A DNA stretch of 64,000 nucleotides from Pegethrix bostrychoides GSE-TBD4-15B (GCA_019359155.1 JAHHHV010000081.1:1-64000), one strand, 5' to 3'. Shown: positions 25,111 to 35,493, counted from the stretch's first letter. Numbers and translations are program-made. Notes: generated by a model not told the origin, from the sequence alone.

Positions 25111-25386
25111 TTACTCCACAGATTCGACAGATTCAATATACTGGGCATCCATCAAGAACGCGCCTCTGGCAAACCGGATGCCCCAAAAGCCACCCGGTCG
25201 CTGATCGAGCACCACACCCTCTTCGCCCAGCTGCACCAGATGGGGTGGACGCAGCATTGGCATCGGTTCGGCAGTCTTAATGTAGGGCGGCAGCGCCACA
25301 ATCCGCACTCGATCTCCCACGTTAAATGACTTGGAATCAGCCATATTCAAATCAGTGGTGTTTGGTTGATTTTGATCTTGATTCAA
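25111..25386 (-). CDS. sipA: SipA family regulator (DUF3148)
   Basis: 91 residues from TTG 25386 (GGAG eight bases upstream) or 77 from ATG 25344. The conserved core FNVGDRVRIVALPPYIKTAEPMP, then GEEGVVLDQRPGGFWGIRF and GAFLMDAQYIESVE, is that of SipA. SipA is a small SH3-like cyanobacterial and plastid protein that binds the ATP domain of the NblS/Hik33 histidine kinase and stimulates it in high-light and stress control. The kinase is not in this window. It follows yvcK on the same strand with a 14-base gap, so both probably share a transcript. Confidence 0.85.
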   Translation of the reverse strand: MNQDQNQPNTTDLNMADSKSFNVGDRVRIVALPPYIKTAEPMPMLRPPHLVQLGEEGVVLDQRPGGFWGIRFARGAFLMDAQYIESVESVE

Positions 25387-25400
25387 TGCTACAACTCCAG

Positions 25401-26759
25401 CTACCCTCGGACTCGGCCATACCAGCGCAGCAGCGTCCGAGCCAGGCGTTCAGAGCTGTGATGTAGATAGCCCGTCTCGGCATCTTCATCCATCACGTTG
25501 GCCACCAAGGCTCTGCGCCCCAGTCGCCCCACCTCTTCGCGATCGAAAAAGACGGGATAGGCGCCTTCTTGCGCGTAGCGAATCAGCGACTGAGCGGAGG
25601 GCGAGGTCTTCTGCACCAGCACCGAGTCAAACAGCTGGTGCCCCGTCATCCGGTCAATGGCGCGGATATGGTCTGAAACACTGTAGCCGTCGGTTTCTCC
25701 AGGCTGGGTCATGATGTTGCAGACATAGAGCCGCAGCGCTTTAGATTCAGCAATTGACACCGTGATTTCGGGCACGAGCAGATTCGGGATAATGCTGGTG
25801 TAGAGCGACCCTGGCCCTATGATCAAATAGTCGGCCTCCTGAATCGCCTGGACAGCTTTGGGCAGGGCAGGTGGATTGGCAGGCGTACAACCCACTCTGA
25901 CGATTTTGCCCTTGGCCTCGGTGATGTTCGACTCTCCTTCAATCCGCCGTCCGTCTGCCAGCTCTGCCCAGAGATGCACGTCGCTCAGCGTGGCCGGCAG
26001 CACCTGTCCGCGAATCGCTAGCACCTTGGAGCTAGCCGCAATCGCCTGCTCCAGATCGCCGGTGATTTCGCTCATGACGGTCAAAAACAGATTGCCAAAG
26101 CTATGCCCCGCCAGCCCATCTCCCAGCCGAAATCGATATTGAAACAGTTCGGTTAGCAGCTGCTCTTCGTCAGCCAGAGCCGCCAGACAGTTGCGGATAT
26201 CGCCGGGCGGCAGCACGCCAATTTCACGCCGTAGCCGACCCGAAGAACCCCCATCATCTGCCACCGTCACAATCGCTGTAATATTGGCGCTATAGAGCTT
26301 GAGACCCCGCAGCAGGGTGGCTAGCCCTGTACCGCCGCCAACCACGACGATTTTAGGGCCGCGATTTAGCCGCCGATGCGTCATCAGCACATCCACTAGC
26401 TCTCCGTTGCCCTGCGGCATCAGCACTTCGGTAATCGAACCGAGGCTGCGCGTCTGCCCCCAGAGAATCAGCAGAATGCCGCTGAGCAGCACCAGCGGGC
26501 CACTGACATAGCTGGGGACGATCTGGGTCAGGGTTCGCAAGAAGTCGCGAGAAAACTCGCCAATATAGTAAACCGGGGTCAGATTAGACCAGATGGCTAG
26601 CCCCAGCGCTACAAACAGCACACCCGCCGCACTCATCAATAGCCAGCGCTTGACCAACAGCCCCGGAGCCAGCCACTTAAACCACTGGCTGACCCGCGTT
26701 GGGGTACGATGACGCGATTCTTGCTTCAAGACTTGAACCGCTTGCTTCAGAAAACCCAT
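25401..26759 (-). CDS. yvcK: YvcK/CofD-like gluconeogenesis factor
   Basis: 452 residues. Two membrane helices at the N-terminus (about 35-60 and 85-112) precede the YvcK domain, which starts [19 protein letters not shown] and continues with [22 protein letters not shown] and GHSFGNLFL. In Bacillus and others YvcK binds UDP-sugars and coordinates cell-wall precursor supply during growth on gluconeogenic carbon. The membrane-anchored form is seen in cyanobacteria. Both ends look complete. It is transcribed toward sipA. Confidence 0.88.
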   Translation of the reverse strand: MGFLKQAVQVLKQESRHRTPTRVSQWFKWLAPGLLVKRWLLMSAAGVLFVALGLAIWSNLTPVYYIGEFSRDFLRTLTQIVPSYVSGPLVLLSGILLILWGQTRSLGSITEVLMPQGNGELVDVLMTHRRLNRGPKIVVVGGGTGLATLLRGLKLYSANITAIVTVADDGGSSGRLRREIGVLPPGDIRNCLAALADEEQLLTELFQYRFRLGDGLAGHSFGNLFLTVMSEITGDLEQAIAASSKVLAIRGQVLPATLSDVHLWAELADGRRIEGESNITEAKGKIVRVGCTPANPPALPKAVQAIQEADYLIIGPGSLYTSIIPNLLVPEITVSIAESKALRLYVCNIMTQPGETDGYSVSDHIRAIDRMTGHQLFDSVLVQKTSPSAQSLIRYAQEGAYPVFFDREEVGRLGRRALVANVMDEDAETGYLHHSSERLARTLLRWYGRVRG

Positions 26760-27106
26760 ATCTATAACCAGAAGGCAACCAGAAGGCCAAAGAATTAGCA
26801 GGCCAGAGAATTAGCAGGCCAGAGACTAAGACTAAAAAGACTGAGACTAAAAATTGATTAAAATCGAACTGCCAGCAGCGACTCGCAGGGTTTAACCACA
26901 AAGCTAACCCCCTAGATCGATGCAAACAATCAGGCTGCATCCCTGAGTAACTTTAGCAACTCTGCCATCAATTCGGAATAAAGTTAGATTGCTGTTGGGA
27001 CAGGAGCAGGCCGAAGATTTAGATAATTCCTGAGAAAGATTATGATCGGGGTTGAATCCAGCCTGCCCGTCGAGCTACCCGTCGAGATCAGCCAATCCAG
27101 AACACT
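26760..27106. other. Divergent spacer between yvcK and the lipid-transport ATPase gene
   Basis: 347 bases with no gene. It holds a 16-bp tandem duplication (AGAATTAGCAGGCCAG, 26791-26806 and 26807-26822) and a short duplication, CCCGTCGAG, twice near 27066-27085. Promoters for both genes must lie here; none is clear. Confidence 0.6.
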
Positions 27107-27922
27107 ATGAACGATGCGGTCAATCAGCCAGACAGCTCAGCTCAAACTGAACCGCTGATCGAGCTAAGAGGGGTGTCTAAGGCCTATGACGGTCGGGTGA
27201 TTTTAGATGAAATCGACCTGACCATCTATCGAGGCGATGCGATTGCGATCATTGGGCCATCGGGGACGGGCAAGTCCACCACGCTGCGGCTGATTTCGGG
27301 ACTGGAGATGCCGGATGCTGGCGAAATTTATATTCAGGGGCAGCGGCGCGTTGGTCTAGTCGAAGATAGCAAAGACCCGATTGGCATCACGATGGTGTTT
27401 CAAAATACGGCGCTGTTTGACTCGCTCACCGTGGATGAAAATGTCGGGTTTTCGCTCTATCAGCATTCGCGCCTGCCGCGCCGCAAAATCCGCGATCTGG
27501 TGGCGCAAAAGCTGGAAATGGTGGGACTGCCTGGAATCAGCGATCTCTACCCGGCGGCGCTCTCAGGCGGGATGCGAAAGCGAGTCAGCTTCGCGCGGGC
27601 GATCATGGAAAATCCAGAAAATCCAGCCAGCAACCCGGAGGTGATTCTCTACGACGAGCCGACGGCTGGACTCGATCCAATTGCCTCAACTCTGATTGAA
27701 GATCTGATCACGACGTTGCGCTGCGACGGCGGCTGTAGCAGCTACGCGATTGTCACCCATCAGGACAGCACGATTCGCCGAACTGCCCAGCGCATCTTAT
27801 TTATCTATCATGGCAAAGTGCAGTGGGAAGGCGGCGCTGACCAAATCGACCAGACTGATCACCCAATGGTGCGACAATTCTTTAGCGGCCAGACCACCGG
27901 ACCGATTCAGGCCGCAAGCTAG
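27107..27922 (+). CDS. mlaF: ABC transporter ATPase, MlaF/TGD3 type
   Basis: 271 residues with all ABC ATPase motifs: Walker A GPSGTGKST, Q-loop VFQNTALFD, signature LSGGMRKR, Walker B VILYDEPTAGLD, and the switch His in VTHQD. The LSGGMRKRV form and the following MCE gene place it in the Mla/TGD family, which moves phospholipids between membranes (TGD1-3 in chloroplasts). The permease (MlaE/TGD1) is not adjacent, as is usual in cyanobacteria. It is 85 bases ahead of the MCE gene. Confidence 0.9.
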   Translation: MNDAVNQPDSSAQTEPLIELRGVSKAYDGRVILDEIDLTIYRGDAIAIIGPSGTGKSTTLRLISGLEMPDAGEIYIQGQRRVGLVEDSKDPIGITMVFQNTALFDSLTVDENVGFSLYQHSRLPRRKIRDLVAQKLEMVGLPGISDLYPAALSGGMRKRVSFARAIMENPENPASNPEVILYDEPTAGLDPIASTLIEDLITTLRCDGGCSSYAIVTHQDSTIRRTAQRILFIYHGKVQWEGGADQIDQTDHPMVRQFFSGQTTGPIQAAS

Positions 27923-28007
27923 TTCAGACCGCAAGCTACCCTAGAGATATTCTGGAGAGAGATTCTGGGTCTGGCCTATGCTCTCTATCCATCGCTGAGG
28001 AGCCATC

Positions 28008-29417
28008 ATGCGTTCGAGAACTGTTCGAGAAGGATCTGTAGGTCTGCTGATTTTGCTGGGTTTCGGCGTTTTGGGCGGACTCTATATCTGGCTTCAGAGA
28101 CTCAATCCCGGTCAGCGCAGCTTTCAAACGACCATCCGCTTTCCCAATATTGAAGGGATGCAGATTGGTGCGCCGGTGCGCTATCGAGGCGTGGTAGCGG
28201 GCAGAATTACGGCCATTCGCGTCAGCGCCAACTATGCCGAAGTGGATGTGAGAATTACGCCAGCGACAGTGATCATTCCTAAAGACATCACGATTGAGTC
28301 AAAGCAGTCGGGGCTGGTGGGCGAGACTTTCATTGATATCACGCCGAATCAGGAACTGCCCGAAGCCGCCCTAGCGCAAAAGCCACTGGCGGCAAGCTGC
28401 GATGAGTCGCTGATTGTCTGCAATGGCAGCTATTTGCAAGGCTCCGCCAGCATCACTTTCACCGAACTGCTCAGTTCCATGATCCGCTTTACCGATCTGT
28501 TTTCCAGCCCTGAGTTTTTTGGCAATGTCCAGACCCTGACTAAAAACTTTGCCGCAGCTGCCGAGGGCGTAGATACGCTCTCAGGCGAGGTGACCGTGCT
28601 CTCCAAGTCGGTGCGCGGCGAACTCAGCACGCTCTCAGGCTCTGCCCGCCAGTCTTCTGAGTCAATCGGTCGGGCTGCTGATCAGATTAGCGTGACGGCA
28701 AATCAGTTCGGCCTAACGGCGGGTGAACTGCAAGGGCTAATTGCCGAAAACCGCAGCACGCTGGTCAGAACGCTGGACGATATTGACCAGACGGTGCTGG
28801 GCGTACAGTCGATTGTCTCAGCGCTCTCGCCTGCCTTTGAGGACGGCGAGTTTGCGCATAATTTGCAGGCACTCTCAACCAATGCCGCCGAAGCATCAGC
28901 CAACCTCCGCAATTTCTCAACCGCAGTTGGCAGCTCTGAAAACCTGTTGCTGCTCCAGCAAACGCTGGACTCGGCGCGCTCAACGTTTCAAAACGCTCAA
29001 AAAATTACTGCCGATCTCGACGAGCTAACCGGCGATCCGAACTTCCGCCAAAATATTCAGCGCTTGGTCAACGGTTTGGGCGGCCTAGTTTCCTCCGCCG
29101 AAGATCTGCGCCAGCAGACCCAGATGGCACAGCTGCTCGCCCCTGCCGCTGCAGGACTCCAGCAAGCCGAAACTGCCGAAACTGCTGACTCAGCAGCCAC
29201 GTCAGAGGCCGCTTCAGAGCCAGCACAGGCTGCTGAGCGGACGGCTCATCCATCTGCGAACAAATCACTTCCTCCGCTCAGCAACGCCGCAGCTCCGATC
29301 ACCGAAGCCAGCCTGCAAACGCCAGAAGCCAAGCTGCGTGCCCAGCTTAGAGCGGCAGAAGCTCTGCAAAGCTGGTCGCGTCAGTCGCTGCCTTCCCCGC
29401 TGCCGGAGCGCCGCTGA
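28008..29417 (+). CDS. MCE-domain protein, MlaD/TGD2 type
   Basis: 469 residues. One N-terminal membrane helix (about 10-30) is followed by the MCE domain (TIRFPNIEGMQIGAPVRYRGVVAGRI, in pieces) up to about residue 120. A long helical region then runs to about 390 and a low-complexity Ala/Glu/Ser tail ends the chain. MCE proteins bind and pass lipids and form hexamers; the long helix region is common in cyanobacterial and plant TGD2 relatives. It follows the ATPase in the same operon. Confidence 0.87.
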   Translation: MRSRTVREGSVGLLILLGFGVLGGLYIWLQRLNPGQRSFQTTIRFPNIEGMQIGAPVRYRGVVAGRITAIRVSANYAEVDVRITPATVIIPKDITIESKQSGLVGETFIDITPNQELPEAALAQKPLAASCDESLIVCNGSYLQGSASITFTELLSSMIRFTDLFSSPEFFGNVQTLTKNFAAAAEGVDTLSGEVTVLSKSVRGELSTLSGSARQSSESIGRAADQISVTANQFGLTAGELQGLIAENRSTLVRTLDDIDQTVLGVQSIVSALSPAFEDGEFAHNLQALSTNAAEASANLRNFSTAVGSSENLLLLQQTLDSARSTFQNAQKITADLDELTGDPNFRQNIQRLVNGLGGLVSSAEDLRQQTQMAQLLAPAAAGLQQAETAETADSAATSEAASEPAQAAERTAHPSANKSLPPLSNAAAPITEASLQTPEAKLRAQLRAAEALQSWSRQSLPSPLPERR

Positions 29418-29472
29418 TCGGGATGTTGATCGAGATCAAGCCAATCAGCACATTCACATCAAGATATTCACA

Positions 29473-30168
29473 TCAAGCCGCAACGGCAGCCTGCAATAGC
29501 CCTTTAAACAGGTGAATTCCGTCCGTGCAGCCCAGCGCCGGATCTGAAGCTCGCTCAGGATGGGGCATCATGCCAAAAACGTTGCCGCGACGGTTGCAGA
29601 TTCCGGCAATTGCATTCAGCGAGCCGTTCGGGTTGGCCGTATGGGTAATCTCACCGCCGGGATCGCAGTAGCGCAGCAGCACCTGCTGGTGAGCCTCTAG
29701 CTCGGCCAGCGTTTCGGCAGCGGCATAGTAGCAGCCCTCGCCGTGGGCAATCGGTAGTGTGATCACCTGATTGGCCTGATACTCAGAAGTCCAGGGCAAA
29801 TTAGAATGCTCAACGCGCAGCGTCACGCGATCGCAAATAAAGTGCAGATCACGGTTGCGGACGAGCGCTCCCGGCAGCAGACCCGATTCAGTCAAAACCT
29901 GAAAGCCATTGCAGATGCCCAGCACAAATTTTCCCTGCTCGGCCTGCTGCACCGTCGCCTGAACGGCAGGCGAGAACTGAGCGATTGCGCCACAGCGCAG
30001 GTAGTCGCCGTAGCTAAATCCTCCCGGCAAGATAATCAGATCAAGGTCGCTCAGGTCGCTTTCCTGATGCCAGACCATGCGGGTTGGCTGGTGCAGCAGC
30101 TCGCGTACCACCATGGCAACATCGCGGTCGCAGTTGGAGCCGGGAAAGACAATCACGCCCACGTTCAT
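29473..30168 (-). CDS. purQ: Phosphoribosylformylglycinamidine synthase, glutaminase subunit
   Basis: PurQ supplies ammonia from glutamine to PurL in step four of purine synthesis, together with PurS. The 231 residues form a class I glutamine amidotransferase: opening [12 protein letters not shown], oxyanion site [13 protein letters not shown], nucleophile C86 in GICNGFQVL, and the His/Glu pair in [10 protein letters not shown]. Length and motifs are normal. The other subunits are not in the window. Confidence 0.95.
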   Translation of the reverse strand: MNVGVIVFPGSNCDRDVAMVVRELLHQPTRMVWHQESDLSDLDLIILPGGFSYGDYLRCGAIAQFSPAVQATVQQAEQGKFVLGICNGFQVLTESGLLPGALVRNRDLHFICDRVTLRVEHSNLPWTSEYQANQVITLPIAHGEGCYYAAAETLAELEAHQQVLLRYCDPGGEITHTANPNGSLNAIAGICNRRGNVFGMMPHPERASDPALGCTDGIHLFKGLLQAAVAA

Positions 30169-30305
30169 CTGATCTACTCCTGCGCTGGCTCTAGGCTTGC
30201 TGCTCCTATTATCACTGAATTTACAGCTAAATTTAGCGCTGACCTCGCCGCTGCTGGGGTTTAGAGTAATGTGACCATCTCGCTGAATGGCTTTTAGCGG
30301 GGTAT

Positions 30306-32240
30306 CTAGCGGGGCATCTGGTCAAGATTGGGACGCACTTTCAGCCGTACTGCAATCGCCGTAATGTTGTCATGACCATTGTACTGGTTAGCCAAGTCAA
30401 TCAGCTGGCGGACGCTCTGCTCCAGATTGGTTGAGGCGTTGAGCATCGGTTCAAGATGGCTCTGCCAGTGGATCTCGAGCAGATCATTGTCTGAGAGGCC
30501 ATCCGAGCATAGCAGCAGCACGCCGTCTTCGTTAAGTTCTAAAAACTTGACATCCGGGCTGAGGAAGTTTTCGTCGCGGGGGCCGAGCGCTTGGGTGAGC
30601 TGATAGGCATCGGGTCGGGCATAGGCAATCGCTGGCTCTACGCCTCGCTGAATTTCACGCTGCCCTACCTCGTGATCGGTGGTGAGCTGCTGGAGGCCGC
30701 GGCGGCGGCTGATCCGGTAGAGCCGACTGTCGCCAACATGGGCAATCACCGCTTCAGCATCCTGCACCATCAGCAGCACCAGCGTTGTCCCCATCCGACC
30801 GCTGCCAGCGCTAGCGTTGGTTTGATTCTGGTCAAAAATCGCTCGGTTGGCCTGTTGAATTGCGTCTCGAATCAGCTCTTCGCTGGGCAGCTTATCTTGC
30901 CAATGCTCCGCAAAATACTGCTGTAGGGTTTCGACAGCTAAGGCGCTCGCCACTTCACCGCCCGCATGGCCACCCATGCCGTCACAGAGAATATATAGTC
31001 CTTTAGCCTGCAAGACCCGCCCCCGGGGTGTCTCCTGTTTTTTGAGATCAATCTGGAGACTAAAGCAGTCTTCGTTGTGGCTGCGCTGACGACCAATATC
31101 GGTCTGACCAGCATCTTCCAGGCTGACGAGCTGCATTCCCAACACAACCGTCGGCAAATCGTCACTGCCTTCATCGTCTTGGTCGAGGGCTGCATCCTGA
31201 TGCGTCTCCGCCCGCAAATCCTGCGTTATCTCCTGTCGCACCTCTGGGGTAGACCGTAGGGTCGCTGGCTGTTGTAGGGCAAAGGCAACTGCCTCAACCC
31301 GGTTGCGGAGCGAGTCGAGCGAGTCGATCCGACCTGACTCCAAATCAACAGCAAGCTGAAAGATCTCGGCGTTCTGCGTCCGCTGCGAACTCTCACAGAG
31401 CTGCTGCCAGAGTGCACCAAGCTGCGCCAAGCTCGCAGGCTGACGAGCGCTGTCCAAGTAGAGGCGCTGAAGACAGATCAGATGATCTTCATCCACGAGT
31501 AGATTGCTCAAGTCGAGCAGACTACGGCAGCAGTCCTGAGTTTCCAGCGCCGCCCATAGCTCGGCCATCTGATGCAGCCAGTGCAAAATTTGCAGTGGTT
31601 CCATCACCTCATCTGGCCAGAGATCGACGAGCAGCGGCAGATGGGAGCGATCTTCGAGTAGAATCACCTGCAAATCCTGCTGCTGCCAGGCATCTTGTAG
31701 ATAGGGCAACGGCAGCAGGGGGAACTGTTCTTGCAGCGCTACATAGGGCGCAGCCACAGGCGGCAGGAGAGCTTCGCCAGAGTTCATCATGACTCGGCTG
31801 GGCTGTAGCGGCTGGTGGTCTAGGACTCGCACCTCAACCTCGGCGCTCTGGCCAATCTGCTGCGGCATCGGATCGAGGATCTGGTATCGCGCTTGAACGT
31901 CCAAAAACTTACCAGCTGGCAGCTTCACGGGAGCAGCTTCGGCCAGATCAGGTAGCTCTGGGAGGCTAGGTAAATTTGAGGCAATTGGAGCGGACTCTGG
32001 AGATTCTAAAGCTGGAGCAGATGGGTGCATCTCCTCAGCCGCAACCTCCTCAGCCGCAACAGATAAAATCGCTTTCCAGGTTGTTCCAGTCACCGCACCA
32101 CATTGTAGACAGTATTCTGCATCAAACGAGACCAGCGCTCCACAAAACTCGCATATTTTCTCGGTCAGAGATGCGCCGCAGCGTTGACAGAATTTGTGAG
32201 TATCTGGGTTTTCAAACTGACAGTCTGGACAAGCTAACAT
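30306..32240 (-). CDS. Zinc-ribbon protein with C-terminal PP2C Ser/Thr phosphatase domain
   Basis: 644 residues. The N-terminus is a double zinc ribbon with four CxxC pairs (C4/C7, C18/C21, C30/C33, C44/C47). A disordered link, a Leu-rich middle domain of about 150-340 and the catalytic domain (about 380-630) follow. The PP2C motifs are visible: RSHNEDCFSL, LCDGMGGHAGGEVASA, SGRMGTTLVLLM, VIAHVGDSRLYR, and LLLCSDGLSDNDLL with GHDNITAIAV. The Asp residues that bind the two metals are in place. Phosphatases of this kind reverse Ser/Thr kinase signalling in cyanobacteria. The middle domain could be a kinase-like or sensing relic, but no kinase motif is complete. Confidence 0.87.
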   Translation of the reverse strand: MLACPDCQFENPDTHKFCQRCGASLTEKICEFCGALVSFDAEYCLQCGAVTGTTWKAILSVAAEEVAAEEMHPSAPALESPESAPIASNLPSLPELPDLAEAAPVKLPAGKFLDVQARYQILDPMPQQIGQSAEVEVRVLDHQPLQPSRVMMNSGEALLPPVAAPYVALQEQFPLLPLPYLQDAWQQQDLQVILLEDRSHLPLLVDLWPDEVMEPLQILHWLHQMAELWAALETQDCCRSLLDLSNLLVDEDHLICLQRLYLDSARQPASLAQLGALWQQLCESSQRTQNAEIFQLAVDLESGRIDSLDSLRNRVEAVAFALQQPATLRSTPEVRQEITQDLRAETHQDAALDQDDEGSDDLPTVVLGMQLVSLEDAGQTDIGRQRSHNEDCFSLQIDLKKQETPRGRVLQAKGLYILCDGMGGHAGGEVASALAVETLQQYFAEHWQDKLPSEELIRDAIQQANRAIFDQNQTNASAGSGRMGTTLVLLMVQDAEAVIAHVGDSRLYRISRRRGLQQLTTDHEVGQREIQRGVEPAIAYARPDAYQLTQALGPRDENFLSPDVKFLELNEDGVLLLCSDGLSDNDLLEIHWQSHLEPMLNASTNLEQSVRQLIDLANQYNGHDNITAIAVRLKVRPNLDQMPR

Positions 32241-32496
32241 CTAGCAACTCCCTCAACTTCGGCTGAGCTGGAGGATCGACTCTCCGCGCCCAGCTCCGCA
32301 TCAGGTCTGGTGCCGCCAAGACTCTAGTCCCTGTATAGGGTACCTGATCAGCCTGCAAGTTTGCTATCGGTCATATCCCCCTCAGCTTACCCAAAAATAC
32401 TGGGCAGAGCGCAGTAGCTTGCCCAAGATTACGCTCTACATCACGCCTCATATCCGACCCAACTTCCGACCCAACTAGAACTCCAGCAAAGCTGTT

Positions 32497-34395
32497 TCAG
32501 GGCGCAGGAGCATCGCCATCTGCTGAAGGCTCGGTTTCGCTATACCCAGCCGGTGCGGCTTCTGAGTCTGCGCCATTATTTGAGTCATAGTTGCTGTCTG
32601 CGTCATAGTTGCTCTCAGCAGGCAGCGCCTCTGGGATATTGTCCGGCGCGGCAGCTTCGGGGGCTGTGGGAGCAGCAGGAACCAGATTTTGCGGAGCCTG
32701 CTGCATGGGTGCTGTGGCAGCGCCAGGGACAGTTGTGGTGCCTGGGACGGCACCCGGCACGACCGTTGGCACTGCACCCGGAGCCATACCAGGTGTGACC
32801 ACGCCGGGCTGACCCGGTACAACACCGGGTGCAAGCTGAGCCGGGGGAGCCGCTACAGGGCTAGGAGCCAGGGTTGGCTTACCGCCAAAATGCTCGTAGA
32901 TCACCGCCGCAGTTTGCCGGATTAGATCCTGCGCCCGACCGTCGTTGTGGGGGCGCTTCACCATTAGAGAAACTGCATAGCGGCGACCGCTAGAGAGATC
33001 GACGACACCGACATCGCCCACCAGCGAGCCAATATCACCAGTTTTGTGAGCCACCGTTGTACCGGGCGCAATCACGCTGGGCAGCAGCGTATCAGTAACG
33101 GTGCGTCGCATGATGTCAAAGGCACGGTCGCGGGACTTCATGGAGACAAGTTTGCCTTCGTTGAGCAGCGCCATCAGGCTGACCAGCTCTTTGGGCGAGG
33201 TGGTGTTGAGTCCTTCGAGATCGGGGAGCGGCTTGCGGAGCAGTGTTTGCTGCAATCCCCACTGCTGAAACCGCTGATTCAGAGTTGCATTGCCGCCCAA
33301 GCGCCGCACAATCATATTTGTGGCCGTGTTGTCACTGTGGATGATCATGTTAGTGGCGGTGTCCAGCGCTGTATACTGGCTGCCTACTGCGGCATACTGC
33401 ATGTCGCCTGAGCCTTCGGCAACATCGGCCTGCTGCATCGATAGCACTTCATCCAGCTTGATTTTGCCAGAGTCCACATCCTGCAAGAAGGCAATCAAAA
33501 TCGGCACTTTGATCATGCTCGCCGCAGAGAATGCCGTGCTGCCGTTGAAGCTAAGGTAGTCGCCGTTGTCGAGGTCGAGCAAGAAGACACCCGGTACTAA
33601 GTCGGTCAAGTTTTGGGTCAGGGGCGTGACTTTGGCGACTAGATCGGTCATTTCGCGCCCCATCCGCACGCTCGAAACGGTCGCCAGTGTGCCCGGAATA
33701 TTGCCGACTCGATTGGGAGTAAGCGGCTGAATGGCACTCGGATCGCTGGTTCGACTCGCTGTGGCCGGGTTGCGGAGAGCCGGATTCCAGACCGAGAGAC
33801 TCGTTCCGACAATTGCCCCAACGCCGACTCCCAAGATCAGCAGCCGACAGAGATGCACCAGCGGCGAGGCAGGCCGTGAAGCACCGCGAGATTTTAAATT
33901 GCGCGCGCCACCTGCAGCTAGTCCAGCTGTTGCCGCCGCCGCTCGATTCCGCCTGCTGGGGTTGGGCTTGCCTATGGGTTTATCAGTGGGTTTGCCAGCC
34001 AGATTTCTACCCGTCGTGCCTCTCTGGGGCGACGACGCCCCTAAGCGCGGATTGGCTGGCCGCAGCCTGCCATTGGGTTGCCTGCTCATATCTGGATCAT
34101 TGCGGCGGCTAGGCAGGTCAGAAGGGCTAGCGGACGGACGGACGGCGGACGGCGGACGGAGAGCATCGGGACGAGGCTGACCTGAGCCAGACTGGCTCAG
34201 CTTGCGGCGGAGTCGTCTGGAGCCTGAGCCAGCCGCATCTGCCTGCGAGCGCATCGCCTGCCTGCCGTCCATCTCACGTCGCGCCCGGTCAGCGCCTGCT
34301 TGACCTGATTTGACTGGGGCTTTAGATCCGGACTGAGCCAGCTTACGAGCTAGGCGACGCTGCATTCCTTTGGGGCGATTGGTATGATCCAACAC
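32497..34395 (-). CDS. Membrane-anchored serine hydrolase of the class A beta-lactamase fold
   Basis: 632 residues from GTG 34395, with GAGG eight bases upstream. The first 175 residues are basic and disordered; one membrane helix follows (about 182-203). The hydrolase domain (about 245-500) has SMIK (S293, K296), SDN (354-356) and KTG (451-453), which are the three catalytic motifs of class A beta-lactamases and related D,D-peptidases; E394 in EGLN is near the expected general base. A Pro/Gly/Val-rich tail ends the protein. The basic cytoplasmic head and the long tail are unlike secreted resistance enzymes, so a role in cell-wall metabolism is as likely as drug inactivation. Confidence 0.82.
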   Translation of the reverse strand: MLDHTNRPKGMQRRLARKLAQSGSKAPVKSGQAGADRARREMDGRQAMRSQADAAGSGSRRLRRKLSQSGSGQPRPDALRPPSAVRPSASPSDLPSRRNDPDMSRQPNGRLRPANPRLGASSPQRGTTGRNLAGKPTDKPIGKPNPSRRNRAAAATAGLAAGGARNLKSRGASRPASPLVHLCRLLILGVGVGAIVGTSLSVWNPALRNPATASRTSDPSAIQPLTPNRVGNIPGTLATVSSVRMGREMTDLVAKVTPLTQNLTDLVPGVFLLDLDNGDYLSFNGSTAFSAASMIKVPILIAFLQDVDSGKIKLDEVLSMQQADVAEGSGDMQYAAVGSQYTALDTATNMIIHSDNTATNMIVRRLGGNATLNQRFQQWGLQQTLLRKPLPDLEGLNTTSPKELVSLMALLNEGKLVSMKSRDRAFDIMRRTVTDTLLPSVIAPGTTVAHKTGDIGSLVGDVGVVDLSSGRRYAVSLMVKRPHNDGRAQDLIRQTAAVIYEHFGGKPTLAPSPVAAPPAQLAPGVVPGQPGVVTPGMAPGAVPTVVPGAVPGTTTVPGAATAPMQQAPQNLVPAAPTAPEAAAPDNIPEALPAESNYDADSNYDSNNGADSEAAPAGYSETEPSADGDAPAP

Positions 34396-34641
34396 AATTC
34401 AAACCTCTAAACCAACTGGATAAGTTATCAGGACACCAATGCTGAGCTGCTGTTCAAACCGTGGCTTGGGTGAGCAGGCTGACTTATTTTAATCACTCTG
34501 GTCAAAACGGCAGAAAATCGCTCAAATTTAGTCAGGCGTTCAATTGTTCTGAGCTTTTATGTCATGCCACCGCTCAACGACGATTCTTGTGCAGCAAGGC
34601 TAGCGGATTAAATTTTAAGCGAAGGGTTTGGTTGCAAATCT

Positions 34642-35493
34642 TTACGCTTCTGGATCGACTGCCCCTGTATCTAGCCCTGTATCTAGCCCTATATCTAGAT
34701 CTACAGCATCTACAGCCTGTTCTGATCGAGATGCCTGCTGGAGCGCCCAGTTAGTCTGCCTCAAAATACCACGACAGAGTGCCACTTCAGCCTCAGAGGG
34801 CTGGGCACGTCCCAACAGCAGCCGAAATTTTTCCATGCGGCTCGCGGCTGTATGCGGATAGAGATAGCCAATTTTTAGCAACAGGTGCTCAAGCTGCTGG
34901 TAATAGCCTTCTAGCGAAGCTAAATCGGCGCGAGGGTTAGGCAGCGGATCTGGTTCTAGATCAGCCTGCTCAGCTTGCAGCCAGATTTGAGAGAGTTCAT
35001 AGCAGCAGATGGCGACCGCCTGGGCTAGATTCAGCGAGCCGTAGTCAGGGCTGGTGGGAATCCGAATCCAGCGCTGAGCGTAGCTGAGTTCATGTTTGGT
35101 TAGCCCCCGATCCTCGCGGCCAAAAATCAGAGCCGCCTGGATCTGAGACTGAATCTGAGATTTAACCAGCCAAGGCAGCACGGTGCGCGGTGACTCTAAC
35201 TTCACCTCTAGCGCCGTGTGATCTAGTCCAGTCGTTGCCACCGCAATCTGACAACCTGCTAGCGCCTCAGGGAGACTCTGTACCAGCTGTGCCGCCTCCA
35301 GTAGATCGCCCGCGTGAACCGCCATTTGACGGGCTTCTGCGCTGAGCGGATCGCACTGTGGGTTCACCAACACCAGCTGCTTTAGCCCCATATTTTTGAG
35401 CACGCGCGCCACGGATCCAACGTTGAGCGCTCCCGCAGGCTCAACGAGCACCACACGAATCAGCTGGGCAGGATGAATAATTGCTTCAGTCAT
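34642..35493 (-). CDS. SpoU/TrmH-superfamily RNA 2'-O-methyltransferase, TrmJ-like
   Basis: 283 residues. The SPOUT domain reads VVLVEPAGALNVGSVARVLKNMG near the N-terminus, then ALIFGREDRGLT and IPTSPDYGSLNLAQAVAICCYEL, the knot that binds S-adenosylmethionine. The C-terminal half has YYQQLEHLLLKIGYLYP as in TrmJ, which methylates position 32 of tRNAs; the exact target here is inferred. The last residues (GLDTGLDTG) come from a 12-base duplication in the gene's end. It stands between the beta-lactamase-fold gene and the DUF2256 gene. Confidence 0.85.
   Translation of the reverse strand: MTEAIIHPAQLIRVVLVEPAGALNVGSVARVLKNMGLKQLVLVNPQCDPLSAEARQMAVHAGDLLEAAQLVQSLPEALAGCQIAVATTGLDHTALEVKLESPRTVLPWLVKSQIQSQIQAALIFGREDRGLTKHELSYAQRWIRIPTSPDYGSLNLAQAVAICCYELSQIWLQAEQADLEPDPLPNPRADLASLEGYYQQLEHLLLKIGYLYPHTAASRMEKFRLLLGRAQPSEAEVALCRGILRQTNWALQQASRSEQAVDAVDLDIGLDTGLDTGAVDPEA

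Noticed and set aside
33731-34180. 149-codon plus-strand frame opposite the beta-lactamase-fold gene
   Set aside because: It mirrors the basic disordered head of the real gene and has no start signal.
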